Positions 53,431 through 61,972 of a DNA stretch of 64,000 bases are shown here, one piece after another (position 1 is the stretch's first letter; each line of letters opens with the position of its first letter). The stretch lies in contig NZ_AP025282.1 in NCBI RefSeq assembly GCF_024347215.1, positions 3,906,001-3,970,000 on the forward strand, given 5' to 3'. The translations under genes were made by a program, and so were the position numbers. The notes beneath the pieces were generated by a model. It was not told where the DNA came from. It saw only the letters and a list, made by a program, of their open reading frames with translations, and did no database searches. This DNA comes from Aliamphritea ceti (lineage in GTDB: Bacteria; Pseudomonadota; Gammaproteobacteria; Pseudomonadales; Balneatricaceae).

Positions 53431-54291
53431 GTGGCCACCTTCAACATTCGCCAACTTACACAGCTACTGGCATTTATCTTAAGTCTCACCTTGCTCAGCC
53501 TCAGTTCTGGCAATGTACAGGCAGCTCCCAAAGCCGAACTCTGGGCCTTCTGGCAACCAACATCCGGTACCGTTCAGTCAGCGGTACCACAATTTCAGAC
53601 CTGGCAACGCTTTCTCGATACATACGTTAAAGACTATGCCGATGGCCTCAACCGAGTTGACTACGCAAGCGTCACTGCGACGGACAAACAACAATTAAAG
53701 CAATTGTTAAACGAAATTTCTGCAATAGATCCCCGTGGCTGGAGCCCAGCTGAACAAAAAACCTTCTGGATTAATACGTACAATCTGGCGGTGGTATCAC
53801 TGGTGTTGGACCATTACCCGCTGGAATCCATTCGCGATATTCGCCTGAGCTTTAAAAGCCTGTTTAATGGCGGCCCCTGGGAAGACAAATACCTGACTGT
53901 CGCCGGCCAGGAGTTATCCCTGAATGATATTGAGCACAGAATACTACGCCCTATCTGGCCAGACCGCCGCCTTCACTTTGCCCTCAACTGCGCCAGTATC
54001 GGTTGCCCTAACCTGGCAACGGATATATACCAACCAGAGAGTTTGGAACAACAACTGGACGCAGCCGAACAAGACTTTCTCAACAATAACCGCGCTGTAT
54101 TCTGGCAGCCCCGTTCAAAGACTCTGCAACTGTCCAGTATTTTCGACTGGTATCAGATTGATTTTGCCGGCAATGAAGTACAGCTGCTTAATTACCTGCA
54201 ACAACAGGGAGCAGTTAACCATGAAATCCTGAACGACCCGCAATTAAAAGTCAGCTATGACTATGACTGGAATCTAAATATCGACAGCTGA
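53431..54291 (+). CDS. DUF547 domain-containing exported protein
   Basis: A 286-residue protein with a signal peptide (hydrophobic 12-30, cut near VQA-AP) and a DUF547 domain (~70-280) containing FWINTYNLAVVSLVLDHYPLESIRDI, and LHFALNCASIGCPNLATDIY with two cysteines. The domain resembles transglutaminase/protease folds but its activity is not known. The start is GTG at 53431 with AGGA eight bases before. It is a single gene ended by a terminator. Confidence 0.88.
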   Translation: MATFNIRQLTQLLAFILSLTLLSLSSGNVQAAPKAELWAFWQPTSGTVQSAVPQFQTWQRFLDTYVKDYADGLNRVDYASVTATDKQQLKQLLNEISAIDPRGWSPAEQKTFWINTYNLAVVSLVLDHYPLESIRDIRLSFKSLFNGGPWEDKYLTVAGQELSLNDIEHRILRPIWPDRRLHFALNCASIGCPNLATDIYQPESLEQQLDAAEQDFLNNNRAVFWQPRSKTLQLSSIFDWYQIDFAGNEVQLLNYLQQQGAVNHEILNDPQLKVSYDYDWNLNIDS

Positions 54292-54318
54292 TCAAACGAC
54301 AATTGAACAAGCACCAAA

Positions 54319-54346
54319 AAAATGCCCGGCATATACCGGGCATTTT
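54319..54346. terminator. Bidirectional terminator
   Basis: AAAATGCCCGG, loop CATATA, CCGGGCATTTT between the convergent DUF547 and dehydrogenase genes. Confidence 0.85.
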
Positions 54347-54379
54347 ATCATTCGCAATTTGTGCCTGAGATTACCAAAA

Positions 54380-55270
54380 TCAACGTAGAACTTGCCCTGT
54401 ACGCTCTTCCAGCAAACGAACAACATTGAGATGCGGGACTTCAGGTCCATAAGCTTGTATCGCTTCCTGATAGGTTGCATATACTTTGTTAGCCAATTCC
54501 AGCTCAATATCCAAATGACTGCCCAGCTCAGTGATCAAACGCATATCTTTAGTCGCTAAGCCCAACGCAAAGGATTCGTCATAACTGCCGTCCAATACTT
54601 TAGGAATGTAGTTATCCACCACATAACTCTGTGCGCAGCTGTTACTCAAAACATCACTCAGGGTATGTAAATCGAGCCCCGCTTTTGCCCCCAGCATCAA
54701 GGCTTCACCAATCCCCTGAGCGACCAGATAGTTCAGATGCAGCTGGCTAAGCTTAGTGACATAGCCTGCACCGGAAGGCCCCATACGAACGGCTTTTTTT
54801 GTAATACTGCCGAGTAAATCCTCAAAAGGCTTTAAGACCTCATCCTCGACACCTAACAGCATCGTTAGCGTACCTGCTGCCGCGCCTTCACTGCCACCTG
54901 TCACAGGTGCATCAATCAGTGTCATCCCTTCAGGAGCCGCCGCGAGTACTTGCTGCCATTGCGCCAGTTCGTTAGTGCTGGTTTCAAACCAGGTACAACC
55001 TGATGACGCGTTCTCAAGAATGCCTTCTGCACCAAACGCAATCTGATTCACTTGTATAGCACTGGGCAGCGATGTAAATAAAACATCACACTCACCTGCC
55101 ATCTGTGCAACTGAACCACCATCTAAGGCGCCGTTATCCGTCAGCAACTGCATAGCCGCACGATTCAGGTCGAGAACCTGCAAATCATAGTCATGCCAGC
55201 GACAGTGCTCCAACAGGTTAGCCGCCATGCCTGAGCCCATATTGCCCAAGCCGATGAAACCTATTTTCAT
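54380..55270 (-). CDS. 3-hydroxyisobutyrate dehydrogenase-family NAD(P) oxidoreductase
   Basis: A 296-residue beta-hydroxyacid dehydrogenase. The N-terminal Rossmann motif GFIGLGNMGSGMAANLLEH, the substrate motif DAPVTGGSEGAAAGTLTML, and the catalytic Lys in GAGYVTKLSQLHLNY are conserved. It oxidises a 3-hydroxy acid or reduces a semialdehyde such as tartronate semialdehyde. ATG 55270 is chosen; the frame opens at a TTG two codons before. It is the last of three minus-strand genes with a class II aldolase and a D-2-hydroxyacid dehydrogenase. Confidence 0.9.
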   Translation of the reverse strand: MKIGFIGLGNMGSGMAANLLEHCRWHDYDLQVLDLNRAAMQLLTDNGALDGGSVAQMAGECDVLFTSLPSAIQVNQIAFGAEGILENASSGCTWFETSTNELAQWQQVLAAAPEGMTLIDAPVTGGSEGAAAGTLTMLLGVEDEVLKPFEDLLGSITKKAVRMGPSGAGYVTKLSQLHLNYLVAQGIGEALMLGAKAGLDLHTLSDVLSNSCAQSYVVDNYIPKVLDGSYDESFALGLATKDMRLITELGSHLDIELELANKVYATYQEAIQAYGPEVPHLNVVRLLEERTGQVLR

Positions 55271-55294
55271 AGCCAATTACCTGCGATAGCCGGT

Positions 55295-56032
55295 TTACTG
55301 TTTATAAGACGGATCGAGCCGGTCGCACTTACGCAGCAGTGCCGGCCATTCGTACTTACCCGGAGGGAATGCTTCATATTGCTTAGAAGCTTTCTCCCAC
55401 AGCTCTGTTGGACCCGGATCAAGCTCATAGCCAGATGCTGTTGCCTGCAACGCCACTTCACATAAACGCACCAGATAATACATATTCATGAAGCACTCTC
55501 CGGCAGTCGCTCCCACCGTCAGGAAACCATGATTACGCATCACCAGACAGCTGTTATCCCCTAAGTTCTCAGCGATACGAAAACGCTCATCAGGATCGAC
55601 CGACAGACCTTCCCAGTCATGGAAACCAACCTTGCCATACAGCATCGAGGAATCCTGTATCAGGAAGGGTAATTCCTTAAAAGCGGTTGCTGCACTCGCT
55701 GACTTCGGATGGGCATGGAAAACAAACCGGTTATCTTTATGACTGTCACTCAGATGCACAGCACCATGAATAATAAAGCCTGCAGTATTCACATCTTCCG
55801 GGCCTTCAAGCACCTTGCCCTCTTCATCGACCTTGATCAGATTAGATGCACTGACTTCGTCATAATAAAGACCAAACCTGTGCATATAAAAATGATGATC
55901 AGAACCAGGTACCCGGGCAGTAATATGATTCCAGATAGTGTCGTCCCAGCCAAAATAATGTGTCAGGCGGAACATCGCAGCCAGATCAATCCGAACCTGC
56001 TCCTGTTGCTGTTCTAATGTCAGTTCGCTCAT
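55295..56032 (-). CDS. Class II aldolase/adducin-family protein
   Basis: A 245-residue zinc aldolase fold with metal histidines in FHAHPKSASAATA and a later RNHGFLTVG. It is a paralogue of the protein at 15011-15778 (shared LA.....FGWDD...H..AR, E.S/TASNL.KVD, AGF.IH.AVH, WPALLRK...LDP). ATG 56032 has GTGAG six bases upstream; the ATG at 56038 is too close to that site. In this operon it may cleave or decarboxylate a hydroxy acid handled by the two dehydrogenases. Substrate unknown. Confidence 0.86.
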   Translation of the reverse strand: MSELTLEQQQEQVRIDLAAMFRLTHYFGWDDTIWNHITARVPGSDHHFYMHRFGLYYDEVSASNLIKVDEEGKVLEGPEDVNTAGFIIHGAVHLSDSHKDNRFVFHAHPKSASAATAFKELPFLIQDSSMLYGKVGFHDWEGLSVDPDERFRIAENLGDNSCLVMRNHGFLTVGATAGECFMNMYYLVRLCEVALQATASGYELDPGPTELWEKASKQYEAFPPGKYEWPALLRKCDRLDPSYKQ

Positions 56033-56039
56033 AGTCATC

Positions 56040-56984
56040 TCACGTGTTATTTTTATTAGTGAATCGGTTTGGTGAATGCAGCGGAAACGGCCGCTCTCCC
56101 TGCTCAATCCGTTGGATATTGTCTACCACCAGTTTAGCCGCAGAGTGTGCGTAAGTTGCACCGGACATATGGGGTGTAATATGAATATCAGGATGCCGCC
56201 AGAGTGGCGAATCTGCCGGTAAAGGCTCAATACTGAAAGCATCCAGTACAACCTGGGATAAATGCCCGGTTTCCAGAGCTTCAACTACATCTGCTTCGAC
56301 GAGTAACTCACCCCGACTGATATTGACCAGCACAGCACCTTTAGGTAACTGCGCCAGCAACTCCGCATCAATCATATAGCGGGTAGCAGTCGTTAAAGGC
56401 AGGCAATTAATCACTATATCTGCCTGAAACAACGCCGGTGATAATTCGTTACGGCTATAGCACTCCACACCGGAAAGTTCGGTTAAATTCCGATCCCATC
56501 CCAAGACGTTATAACCATTCTCAGACAAACGCTTTGCAACAGTTTTACCCACCATTCCCAGACCCAGTACCAGCACCGAAAACTCTTCGCTGGCACAAAG
56601 ATTATGTCTTTCCCAGTGAGCTCTTTCCTGCTGTTCGGCATAATCACCAAAACGGCGATGAAAATGCAGCACCCAATAAAGTGCGTAGCGTGCCATGTCT
56701 TCCAGTACCTGAGGATCAACCAGGCGCATAACAGGTACATCAGGGATAGTCGAATCGGCATCCACAGCCTCAGTACCAGCGCCTAACAGATGAATCCCTT
56801 TAAGATTAGGATACTCAGCCAGATCTCCCGGCGGATGATCCCATACCAGTGCATATTCAATCTGCTGACGGCGGGCAGGCGTCATTTCTGCAAATAAATA
56901 TATCTGCTGCTCCGGTAATAACTCAGCTAATGCAACCTGCCAGGACGCATTATCATAACCATGATTGTTCAGCAGAATTGCCAT
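56040..56984 (-). CDS. D-2-hydroxyacid dehydrogenase (GhrA-like)
   Basis: A 314-residue D-isomer-specific 2-hydroxyacid dehydrogenase. NAD motif VLGLGMVGKTVAKRLSENGYNVLGWDR is at about 138-165, NISRGELL holds the substrate Arg, and HITPHMSG holds the catalytic His. Close in type to glyoxylate/hydroxypyruvate reductase A. The second of two ATGs (56984) has GGAG five bases before. First gene of a three-gene minus-strand unit with eight bases or fewer to the aldolase. Confidence 0.88.
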   Translation of the reverse strand: MAILLNNHGYDNASWQVALAELLPEQQIYLFAEMTPARRQQIEYALVWDHPPGDLAEYPNLKGIHLLGAGTEAVDADSTIPDVPVMRLVDPQVLEDMARYALYWVLHFHRRFGDYAEQQERAHWERHNLCASEEFSVLVLGLGMVGKTVAKRLSENGYNVLGWDRNLTELSGVECYSRNELSPALFQADIVINCLPLTTATRYMIDAELLAQLPKGAVLVNISRGELLVEADVVEALETGHLSQVVLDAFSIEPLPADSPLWRHPDIHITPHMSGATYAHSAAKLVVDNIQRIEQGERPFPLHSPNRFTNKNNT

Positions 56985-57293
56985 CATTTCTCCGTTTTCA
57001 GATTTAAACTGTAAGCTCTGATCAGCAGGCTCAACAGATTATGACTTCTATTCTCAGCACTCCGGCAAAGAAGTAAAACGAATAATACAGCTTATTAATA
57101 TCGATTTTTTCGATACCAAAATAAGCTATAGCTATGCTTTTTCGATTTCACAAAACTGGTATTTACTTAAACAGGCACGTTATTATCAACCTGGATCGAT
57201 GGCTTAAGCTGTTAAATAAACAACGGTTCAAACTGCTGATAAAACAGCACCGGCCACTACCACACAGACAACCAATATTCAGATTCCATAGCA
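56985..57293. other. Intergenic region between divergent genes
   Basis: 309 bp between the hydroxyacid dehydrogenase and TSUP genes. A/T-rich, no gene; should hold both promoters. Confidence 0.45.
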
Positions 57294-58046
57294 ATGCTTA
57301 CTGATCCTCTGTTTTATTTTGCGGCTATTCCTGCAGTACTGATTGTGGGAGTTTCCAAAGGCGGTTTTGGCGGCTCTCTGGGAATGATTGCAGTCCCTCT
57401 GTTAACGCTTGTCGTTGCCTCTCCTGTTGCTGCTGCAATTATGCTGCCGATTCTGTTTGCTATGGATTTACAGGCACTGTGGCGCTTCCGGCAGCACTTC
57501 GATAAACGCAATCTGCAAATCCTGTTACCTGCCGCAACTATGGGCATAATAATAGGTGCGATGAGCTTTCAGCATCTGAGCGATAGCCACCTGAAGCTGA
57601 TCATAGGAGCAACATCCCTGCTGTTCTGCCTGAATGCTCTGCTGCAGGAAATACGCAAGCGAACACCACCACCCCGTCAGCCCCATATTGGTCGAGGTGC
57701 GTTTTGGGGTACGCTCGCGGGATTCACCAGCTTCAGCATTCATGCCGGTGGGCCACCACTGAATTTTTACCTGCTTCCCCAACGGCTGAATAAAACAGTA
57801 TTTGTCACCACCAGTATCATTTTTTTTGCCAGTGTTAACGGTATGAAACTGATTCCTTATTCCTTTCTCGGGCTATTCAACACGAGCCATTTACTGACTT
57901 CGCTCATACTGATGCCTCTGGCAATTGCTGGTGTCAGACTCGGCGCCAGATTACACAACGTACTCGACGCCACTATGTTCTACAGGCTGTGTTATATATT
58001 TCTGTTCTTAGTCGGTATGAAACTCACCCTGGATGCACTGTTCTGA
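57294..58046 (+). CDS. TSUP-family (TauE/SafE) membrane permease
   Basis: A 250-residue inner-membrane protein with about eight helices in two repeats; GVSKGGFGGSLGMIAVPLL near the N terminus and GTLAGFTSFSIHAGGPPLNFYLLPQRLNK in the second half are the TSUP signature. Relatives export sulfite, sulfoacetate or other small organic acids. It is divergent from the dehydrogenase-aldolase unit, so a role with that pathway is possible but unproven. Confidence 0.9.
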   Translation: MLTDPLFYFAAIPAVLIVGVSKGGFGGSLGMIAVPLLTLVVASPVAAAIMLPILFAMDLQALWRFRQHFDKRNLQILLPAATMGIIIGAMSFQHLSDSHLKLIIGATSLLFCLNALLQEIRKRTPPPRQPHIGRGAFWGTLAGFTSFSIHAGGPPLNFYLLPQRLNKTVFVTTSIIFFASVNGMKLIPYSFLGLFNTSHLLTSLILMPLAIAGVRLGARLHNVLDATMFYRLCYIFLFLVGMKLTLDALF

Positions 58047-58103
58047 CATCCGGTACAAAAACGACATACACAGCTAATCTAGCTTAACCCCTACAAAAAT
58101 CAG

Positions 58104-58126
58104 GCTTTTGCAAAGCTGTTTTTTTT
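58104..58126 (+). terminator. Possible weak terminator after TSUP gene
   Basis: GCTTT, loop TGC, AAAGC followed two bases later by eight T. The stem is only 5 bp. Confidence 0.4.
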
Positions 58127-58196
58127 CGTAAATGTGCTAATCCTGGTCGTCTACGGGATAGACAATGACGCGCTCAAACACGAGCATGTCGCGATC

Positions 58197-58218
58197 AGGT
58201 CAGCCCGAAATCTGACCT
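58197..58218. promoter_or_regulatory. Inverted repeat upstream of methyltransferase gene
   Basis: AGGTCAG, eight-base spacer, CTGACCT: perfect 7-bp arms, about 157 bases before the ATG. A possible operator, for example for the GlxA-type activator encoded downstream; binding unproven. Confidence 0.4.
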
Positions 58219-58374
58219 CAAACCATACTCCCGCTTAAGATATGAAATTTCTAGATAGCTGACATAACCCGCTTTAATGCGTCATTTAACGCCCTGAATA
58301 ATCTTAGGTAATTAAACAGATGTAAGGCGTGTCAGCCCACGTTAGCCAGCATAATTCGAATTTGGAGTAAATAC

Positions 58375-59943
58375 ATGAGCGATTCAGAAGGCCCAGTTAA
58401 AGCACGTAAAAGTCGTCGTGGTGGAGGCCGTGCGGGTCGTCGTGCTGCAGGAAATACTCCGGCAGAGATCGTACCGTACATCACCCGTAACATTCCTTAC
58501 TACGAAGTGCTTGATGAAGAAGGCCTGGCGCTGATCGAAGCCAACGCTGAAACTATTCTTGAAGAAGTCGGTATTGAATTCCGCGATGATGAAGAAGCGC
58601 TGCAGATCTGGCGTGATGCCGGTGCCAACGTTGAAGGTGAGCTGGTTAAGTTCCCTAAAGGCATGTGTCGCTCTATCATTCAGGCTTCTGCGCCAAGTGA
58701 ATACACGCACCATGCGCGTAACCCTGCCCGCAACGTTGTTGTAGGTGGTAAGAACACTGCATTCGTTCCTGCTTACGGCTCTCCGTTCGTTTATGACATG
58801 GATAAAGGTCGTCGTTACGCGACTATCGAAGATTTCCAGAACTTTGTTAAGCTGGCCTACATGGCACCAAGCTTGCACCTTTCCGGCGGTACTATCTGTG
58901 AGCCTGTTGATCTGCCGGTAAACAAGCGCCACTTCGACATGCTGTACACGCACATGAAGTACTCTGATAAGCCATTCATGGGTTCTGTAACTGCTCCTGA
59001 GCGTGCTCAGGACAGTGTTGATATGTGTAAAATTCTTTTCGGTGACGATTTCTACGATGAAAACGGCAAACCGAAAACATGTATGACCAGCCTGATCAAC
59101 GCTAACTCACCTATGACATTCGATGACACTATGCTGGGTGCGGCTAAAGTTTACGCCCGCAACAATCAGGCATGTGTAATTACTCCGTTCATCCTGGCCG
59201 GCGCAATGTCTCCGGTAACAGTTGCCGGTACTGCTGCTCAGACACTTGCTGAAGCAATGGCGGGTATGGCCTTTGTACAGCTCGTAGCACCAGGTGCTCC
59301 GGTTGTATTCGGTAGCTTTGCAAGCTCTATCTCTATGCAGTCTGGTGCACCTACCTTCGGTACGCCTGAGCCTGCTCTGGTACTTTACACAATGGCTAAC
59401 CTGGCACGTCGTCTGGGTGTTCCATTCCGTTCCGGTGGTGGCTTCTGTGGTTCTAAGATCCCTGATGCTCAGGCAGCAAGTGAAGCTGCAAACACTCTGG
59501 TACCTACTACTCTGGCAGGTGTTAACTTCGCACTGCACACTGCTGGCTGGCTGGAAGGCGGCCTGGCAATGGGTTACGAGAAGTTCGTAATGGATGCAGA
59601 CCAGGCTGGTATGATGTGCACCCTGCTGAAAGGTGTTGATCTGTCTGAAAACGGTCAGGCACTGGACGCTATCCGTGAAGTAGGTCCGGGTAACCACTTC
59701 CTGGGTTGCGCCCACACTCAGGCTAACTTCAAGACTGCTTTCTACCTGTCTCCGCTGACTGATAACAACAGCTTCGAGCAGTGGGAATCTGAAGGCTCCA
59801 AGACCATGGAACAGCGTGCGAATGCATACTGGAAGAAACAGCTGTCTGAATACCAGGCACCTGAAATCGATCCAGCCACTGACCAGGCACTGATTGAGTA
59901 CATGGAACGCCGTAAGGCTGAATTCCCAGACTCAAACATCTAA
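58375..59943 (+). CDS. MttB-family (non-pyrrolysine) quaternary amine:corrinoid methyltransferase
   Basis: A 522-residue member of the trimethylamine methyltransferase superfamily. It reads through with no internal amber codon, so it is the non-pyrrolysine type, whose known members demethylate glycine betaine, proline betaine, carnitine or gamma-butyrobetaine to a corrinoid protein. Family blocks include YYEVLDEEGLALIEANAETILEEVGIEF, GSVTAPERAQDSVDM and SGGGFCGSKIPDAQAASEA. Residues 8-26 are an Arg/Gly-rich basic tail. The codons (CGT, GGT, GCT, CTG) look like those of a highly expressed gene. Ribosome site GGAG. A corrinoid activator gene lies nearby; the corrinoid protein gene is not in the window. 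Confidence 0.9.
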   Translation: MSDSEGPVKARKSRRGGGRAGRRAAGNTPAEIVPYITRNIPYYEVLDEEGLALIEANAETILEEVGIEFRDDEEALQIWRDAGANVEGELVKFPKGMCRSIIQASAPSEYTHHARNPARNVVVGGKNTAFVPAYGSPFVYDMDKGRRYATIEDFQNFVKLAYMAPSLHLSGGTICEPVDLPVNKRHFDMLYTHMKYSDKPFMGSVTAPERAQDSVDMCKILFGDDFYDENGKPKTCMTSLINANSPMTFDDTMLGAAKVYARNNQACVITPFILAGAMSPVTVAGTAAQTLAEAMAGMAFVQLVAPGAPVVFGSFASSISMQSGAPTFGTPEPALVLYTMANLARRLGVPFRSGGGFCGSKIPDAQAASEAANTLVPTTLAGVNFALHTAGWLEGGLAMGYEKFVMDADQAGMMCTLLKGVDLSENGQALDAIREVGPGNHFLGCAHTQANFKTAFYLSPLTDNNSFEQWESEGSKTMEQRANAYWKKQLSEYQAPEIDPATDQALIEYMERRKAEFPDSNI

Positions 59944-60285
59944 ACAACAGAGCTTATAGTCTGATACCAACGCCGCGCCGGTCACTGACCCGCGCGGCGT
60001 TTTTATAACTACTGGTTATAGCATCAATAAGCGACTAGTTTATCTATAGTTTTTCTCATGGCACCATCAAAAAGTCTTATCCGAAGAATGTCGTTTTTTG
60101 TTGCATCTGGACGCCAAACCATAGTTAACTTGCCTAAACGCGCCACCCCGTCGACAAGGGTGAAACAAAAGATAATACTAGCGCACCGCCTTCCCCAACC
60201 CACATACCAAATAAAACAAAATGTGGCTTTATAAGCCATACTGGGGAATAGCAACAATTTGACTTGTTCGGTTAGAGAGGCACGC
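59944..60285. other. Intergenic region between methyltransferase and regulator genes
   Basis: 342 bp. It starts with the strong terminator at 59969-60005; the rest should hold the regulator's own promoter. A minus-strand open frame here is a shadow of the GlxA gene. Confidence 0.5.
59969..60005 (+). terminator. Terminator after methyltransferase gene
   Basis: AACGCCGCGC / GCGCGGCGTT, 13-base loop, then TTTT. Strong GC stem. Confidence 0.8.
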
Positions 60286-61269
60286 ATGACATCTGAACAA
60301 TACCCCGACACACTGACTCGTTTCGGCTTCTTGTTGGTATCAAAATACTCCATGATCGCTATCAGTTCTGCGATTGAACCCCTACGTATGGCAAATCGTC
60401 TGCTGGGGAAAAACCTGTTCACCTGGACCATTATTACTGCCGACGGCAGCCCTGAACCTGCCAGTAATGATCTGATGCTGGCTGCTGACTGCGGTTTTAA
60501 TAATATTCCAGAACTGGATATCGTTTTTGTTTGTTCAGGAGTCGACGTCAACGGTGTATTTAACGCCGATATTCAAAAAGTACTGCACAACCTTGCACGT
60601 AAAAAAGTCATCCTCGGTGGCCTCTGTACCGGCACATACCTGCTGGCACGATCGGGTCTGATGGAGGGTTACCGCGGCACGGTTCACTGGGAAAATATCG
60701 CCAGTATGCGCGAAGAATTCCAGCAGATGCAGATCAGTGATGAACTCTACGAAATAGACCGCGACCGTTTCACCTGCGCAGGTGGCAGTGCGCCTATGGA
60801 CATGATGCTAAAGCTAATTGCCGACTCACAGGGCAGCAAGCTCTCAGCGAATATTTCAGAGCAATTCATGTGCGACCGTATCCGCGGCCGTCACGACAGA
60901 CAACGCACACCACTGCAGGCGCACCTGGGTTCAGGTCAGCCTAAGCTGATCGAAGCTGTTACTCTGATGGAAGCCAACATTGAAGAACCAATGAGCGTCG
61001 ATGAGTTGGCTAAGTTGGTAGGTATTTCCCGTCGTCAGTTAGAGCGCTTATTCCAGAAGCATCTGAATTGCGTACCAACCCGCTACTACATGGATTTGCG
61101 ACTTAACTGCGCCCGCCGACTGCTATTGCAAACTGACAAATCGATTGTAGATGTGTCCCTTGCCTGCGGTTTCGTTTCGGCCCCGCATTTCAGTAAATGT
61201 TACCGCGACTTCTTCGGCATCCCACCACGTGGCGAGCGCCACCTGAAACAGGCCGGCAACAACAAGTAA
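60286..61269 (+). CDS. GlxA-family AraC-type regulator
   Basis: A 327-residue regulator with an N-terminal DJ-1/PfpI-like domain (~10-190, with GGLCTGTYLLARSGLMEGYRGTVHWEN) and a C-terminal AraC HTH domain (~225-320, MSVDELAKLVGISRRQLERLF and SIVDVSLACGFVSAPHFSKCYRDFFG). GbdR and CdhR, which control glycine betaine and carnitine use, have the same layout. ATG 60286 has GAGAGG six bases upstream. Its place after the MttB-family gene points to control of quaternary amine demethylation. Confidence 0.9.
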   Translation: MTSEQYPDTLTRFGFLLVSKYSMIAISSAIEPLRMANRLLGKNLFTWTIITADGSPEPASNDLMLAADCGFNNIPELDIVFVCSGVDVNGVFNADIQKVLHNLARKKVILGGLCTGTYLLARSGLMEGYRGTVHWENIASMREEFQQMQISDELYEIDRDRFTCAGGSAPMDMMLKLIADSQGSKLSANISEQFMCDRIRGRHDRQRTPLQAHLGSGQPKLIEAVTLMEANIEEPMSVDELAKLVGISRRQLERLFQKHLNCVPTRYYMDLRLNCARRLLLQTDKSIVDVSLACGFVSAPHFSKCYRDFFGIPPRGERHLKQAGNNK

Positions 61270-61365
61270 TTTAACTCAACGGACTTGAAACACCGGACAG
61301 GACGTCCGAAAACCTCTCTCTTCTCTCAATATAAACTTCCGACAATAATCTCTAAGCAAACATCC

Positions 61366-61749
61366 TTATTCGTCTTTCTCCCAGAATATCATCACTTTCC
61401 GCTTACCCCATTGCAGGGCTTTCTTCCTGTCTTTTCCCATATAAATATCAATCTTCTTCTCCCAGCGCTTATTCATTTTATCCAACACCAGATACTCACC
61501 TTCAAAGCCTTCAATTCTGACTTTGGTGTTATGCGTCAACCCTGCGGCTATTAAGTCCCTTGAAACAGCAATAGCTTTCATCCCCGGCTTTAATGTATCA
61601 CCCCAGGCAGCCAGAGAAGGCGTGCTATCGGTTTCTCCAGGTGTTGACGTGTAAGCAGTCGCCTCAACCTCTAATGAGCTCTCACCGTTACTACAGCCGC
61701 TGAGGGTTAAAGATAGCAACCAGACAGAACAGACAAACAGAAATTTCAT
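61366..61749 (-). CDS. 3D-domain lipoprotein
   Basis: A 127-residue exported protein. The lipobox LSGC places the lipidated Cys at residue 19. The rest is a 3D (double-psi barrel) domain with VEATAYTSTPGET, WGDTLKPGMKAIAVSRDL, and LDKMNKRWEKKIDIYMG ending ALQWGKRKVMIFW. 3D domains occur in RlpA/MltA-type peptidoglycan enzymes; the key Asp pattern is kept. It likely acts on or binds cell wall. No link to the methyltransferase genes is evident. Confidence 0.85.
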   Translation of the reverse strand: MKFLFVCSVWLLSLTLSGCSNGESSLEVEATAYTSTPGETDSTPSLAAWGDTLKPGMKAIAVSRDLIAAGLTHNTKVRIEGFEGEYLVLDKMNKRWEKKIDIYMGKDRKKALQWGKRKVMIFWEKDE

Positions 61750-61920
61750 TGATTAACTCACCGTCGCGCTTACACACTGGATTATTTTAAATTAAAGCTG
61801 TCTATACGATATATCAGCTTTATAGAACGTCTCAAGAACGAACACACCTGAAAACAAAACATTGCAAAAAGCCATCACAGGAACAACTGACACGCTCAGC
61901 TTCTATAAGCTCCAGACAAA

Positions 61921-61948
61921 AAAACGCCGTCACAAAGGACGGCGTTTT
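61921..61948 (-). terminator. Terminator of corrinoid activator gene
   Basis: AAAACGCCGTC, loop ACAAAG, GACGGCGTTTT, 25 bases after the gene's stop on the minus strand. Also followed by T on the plus strand. Confidence 0.85.
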
Positions 61949-61972
61949 CATTAGCAAACTAAACAATCAGAA

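Larger units (their letters stand above)
58047..58374. other. Upstream region of mttB-family gene
   Basis: 328 bp with no gene. It holds the weak terminator at 58104-58126, the inverted repeat at 58197-58218 and presumably the promoter of the methyltransferase. Confidence 0.5.
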
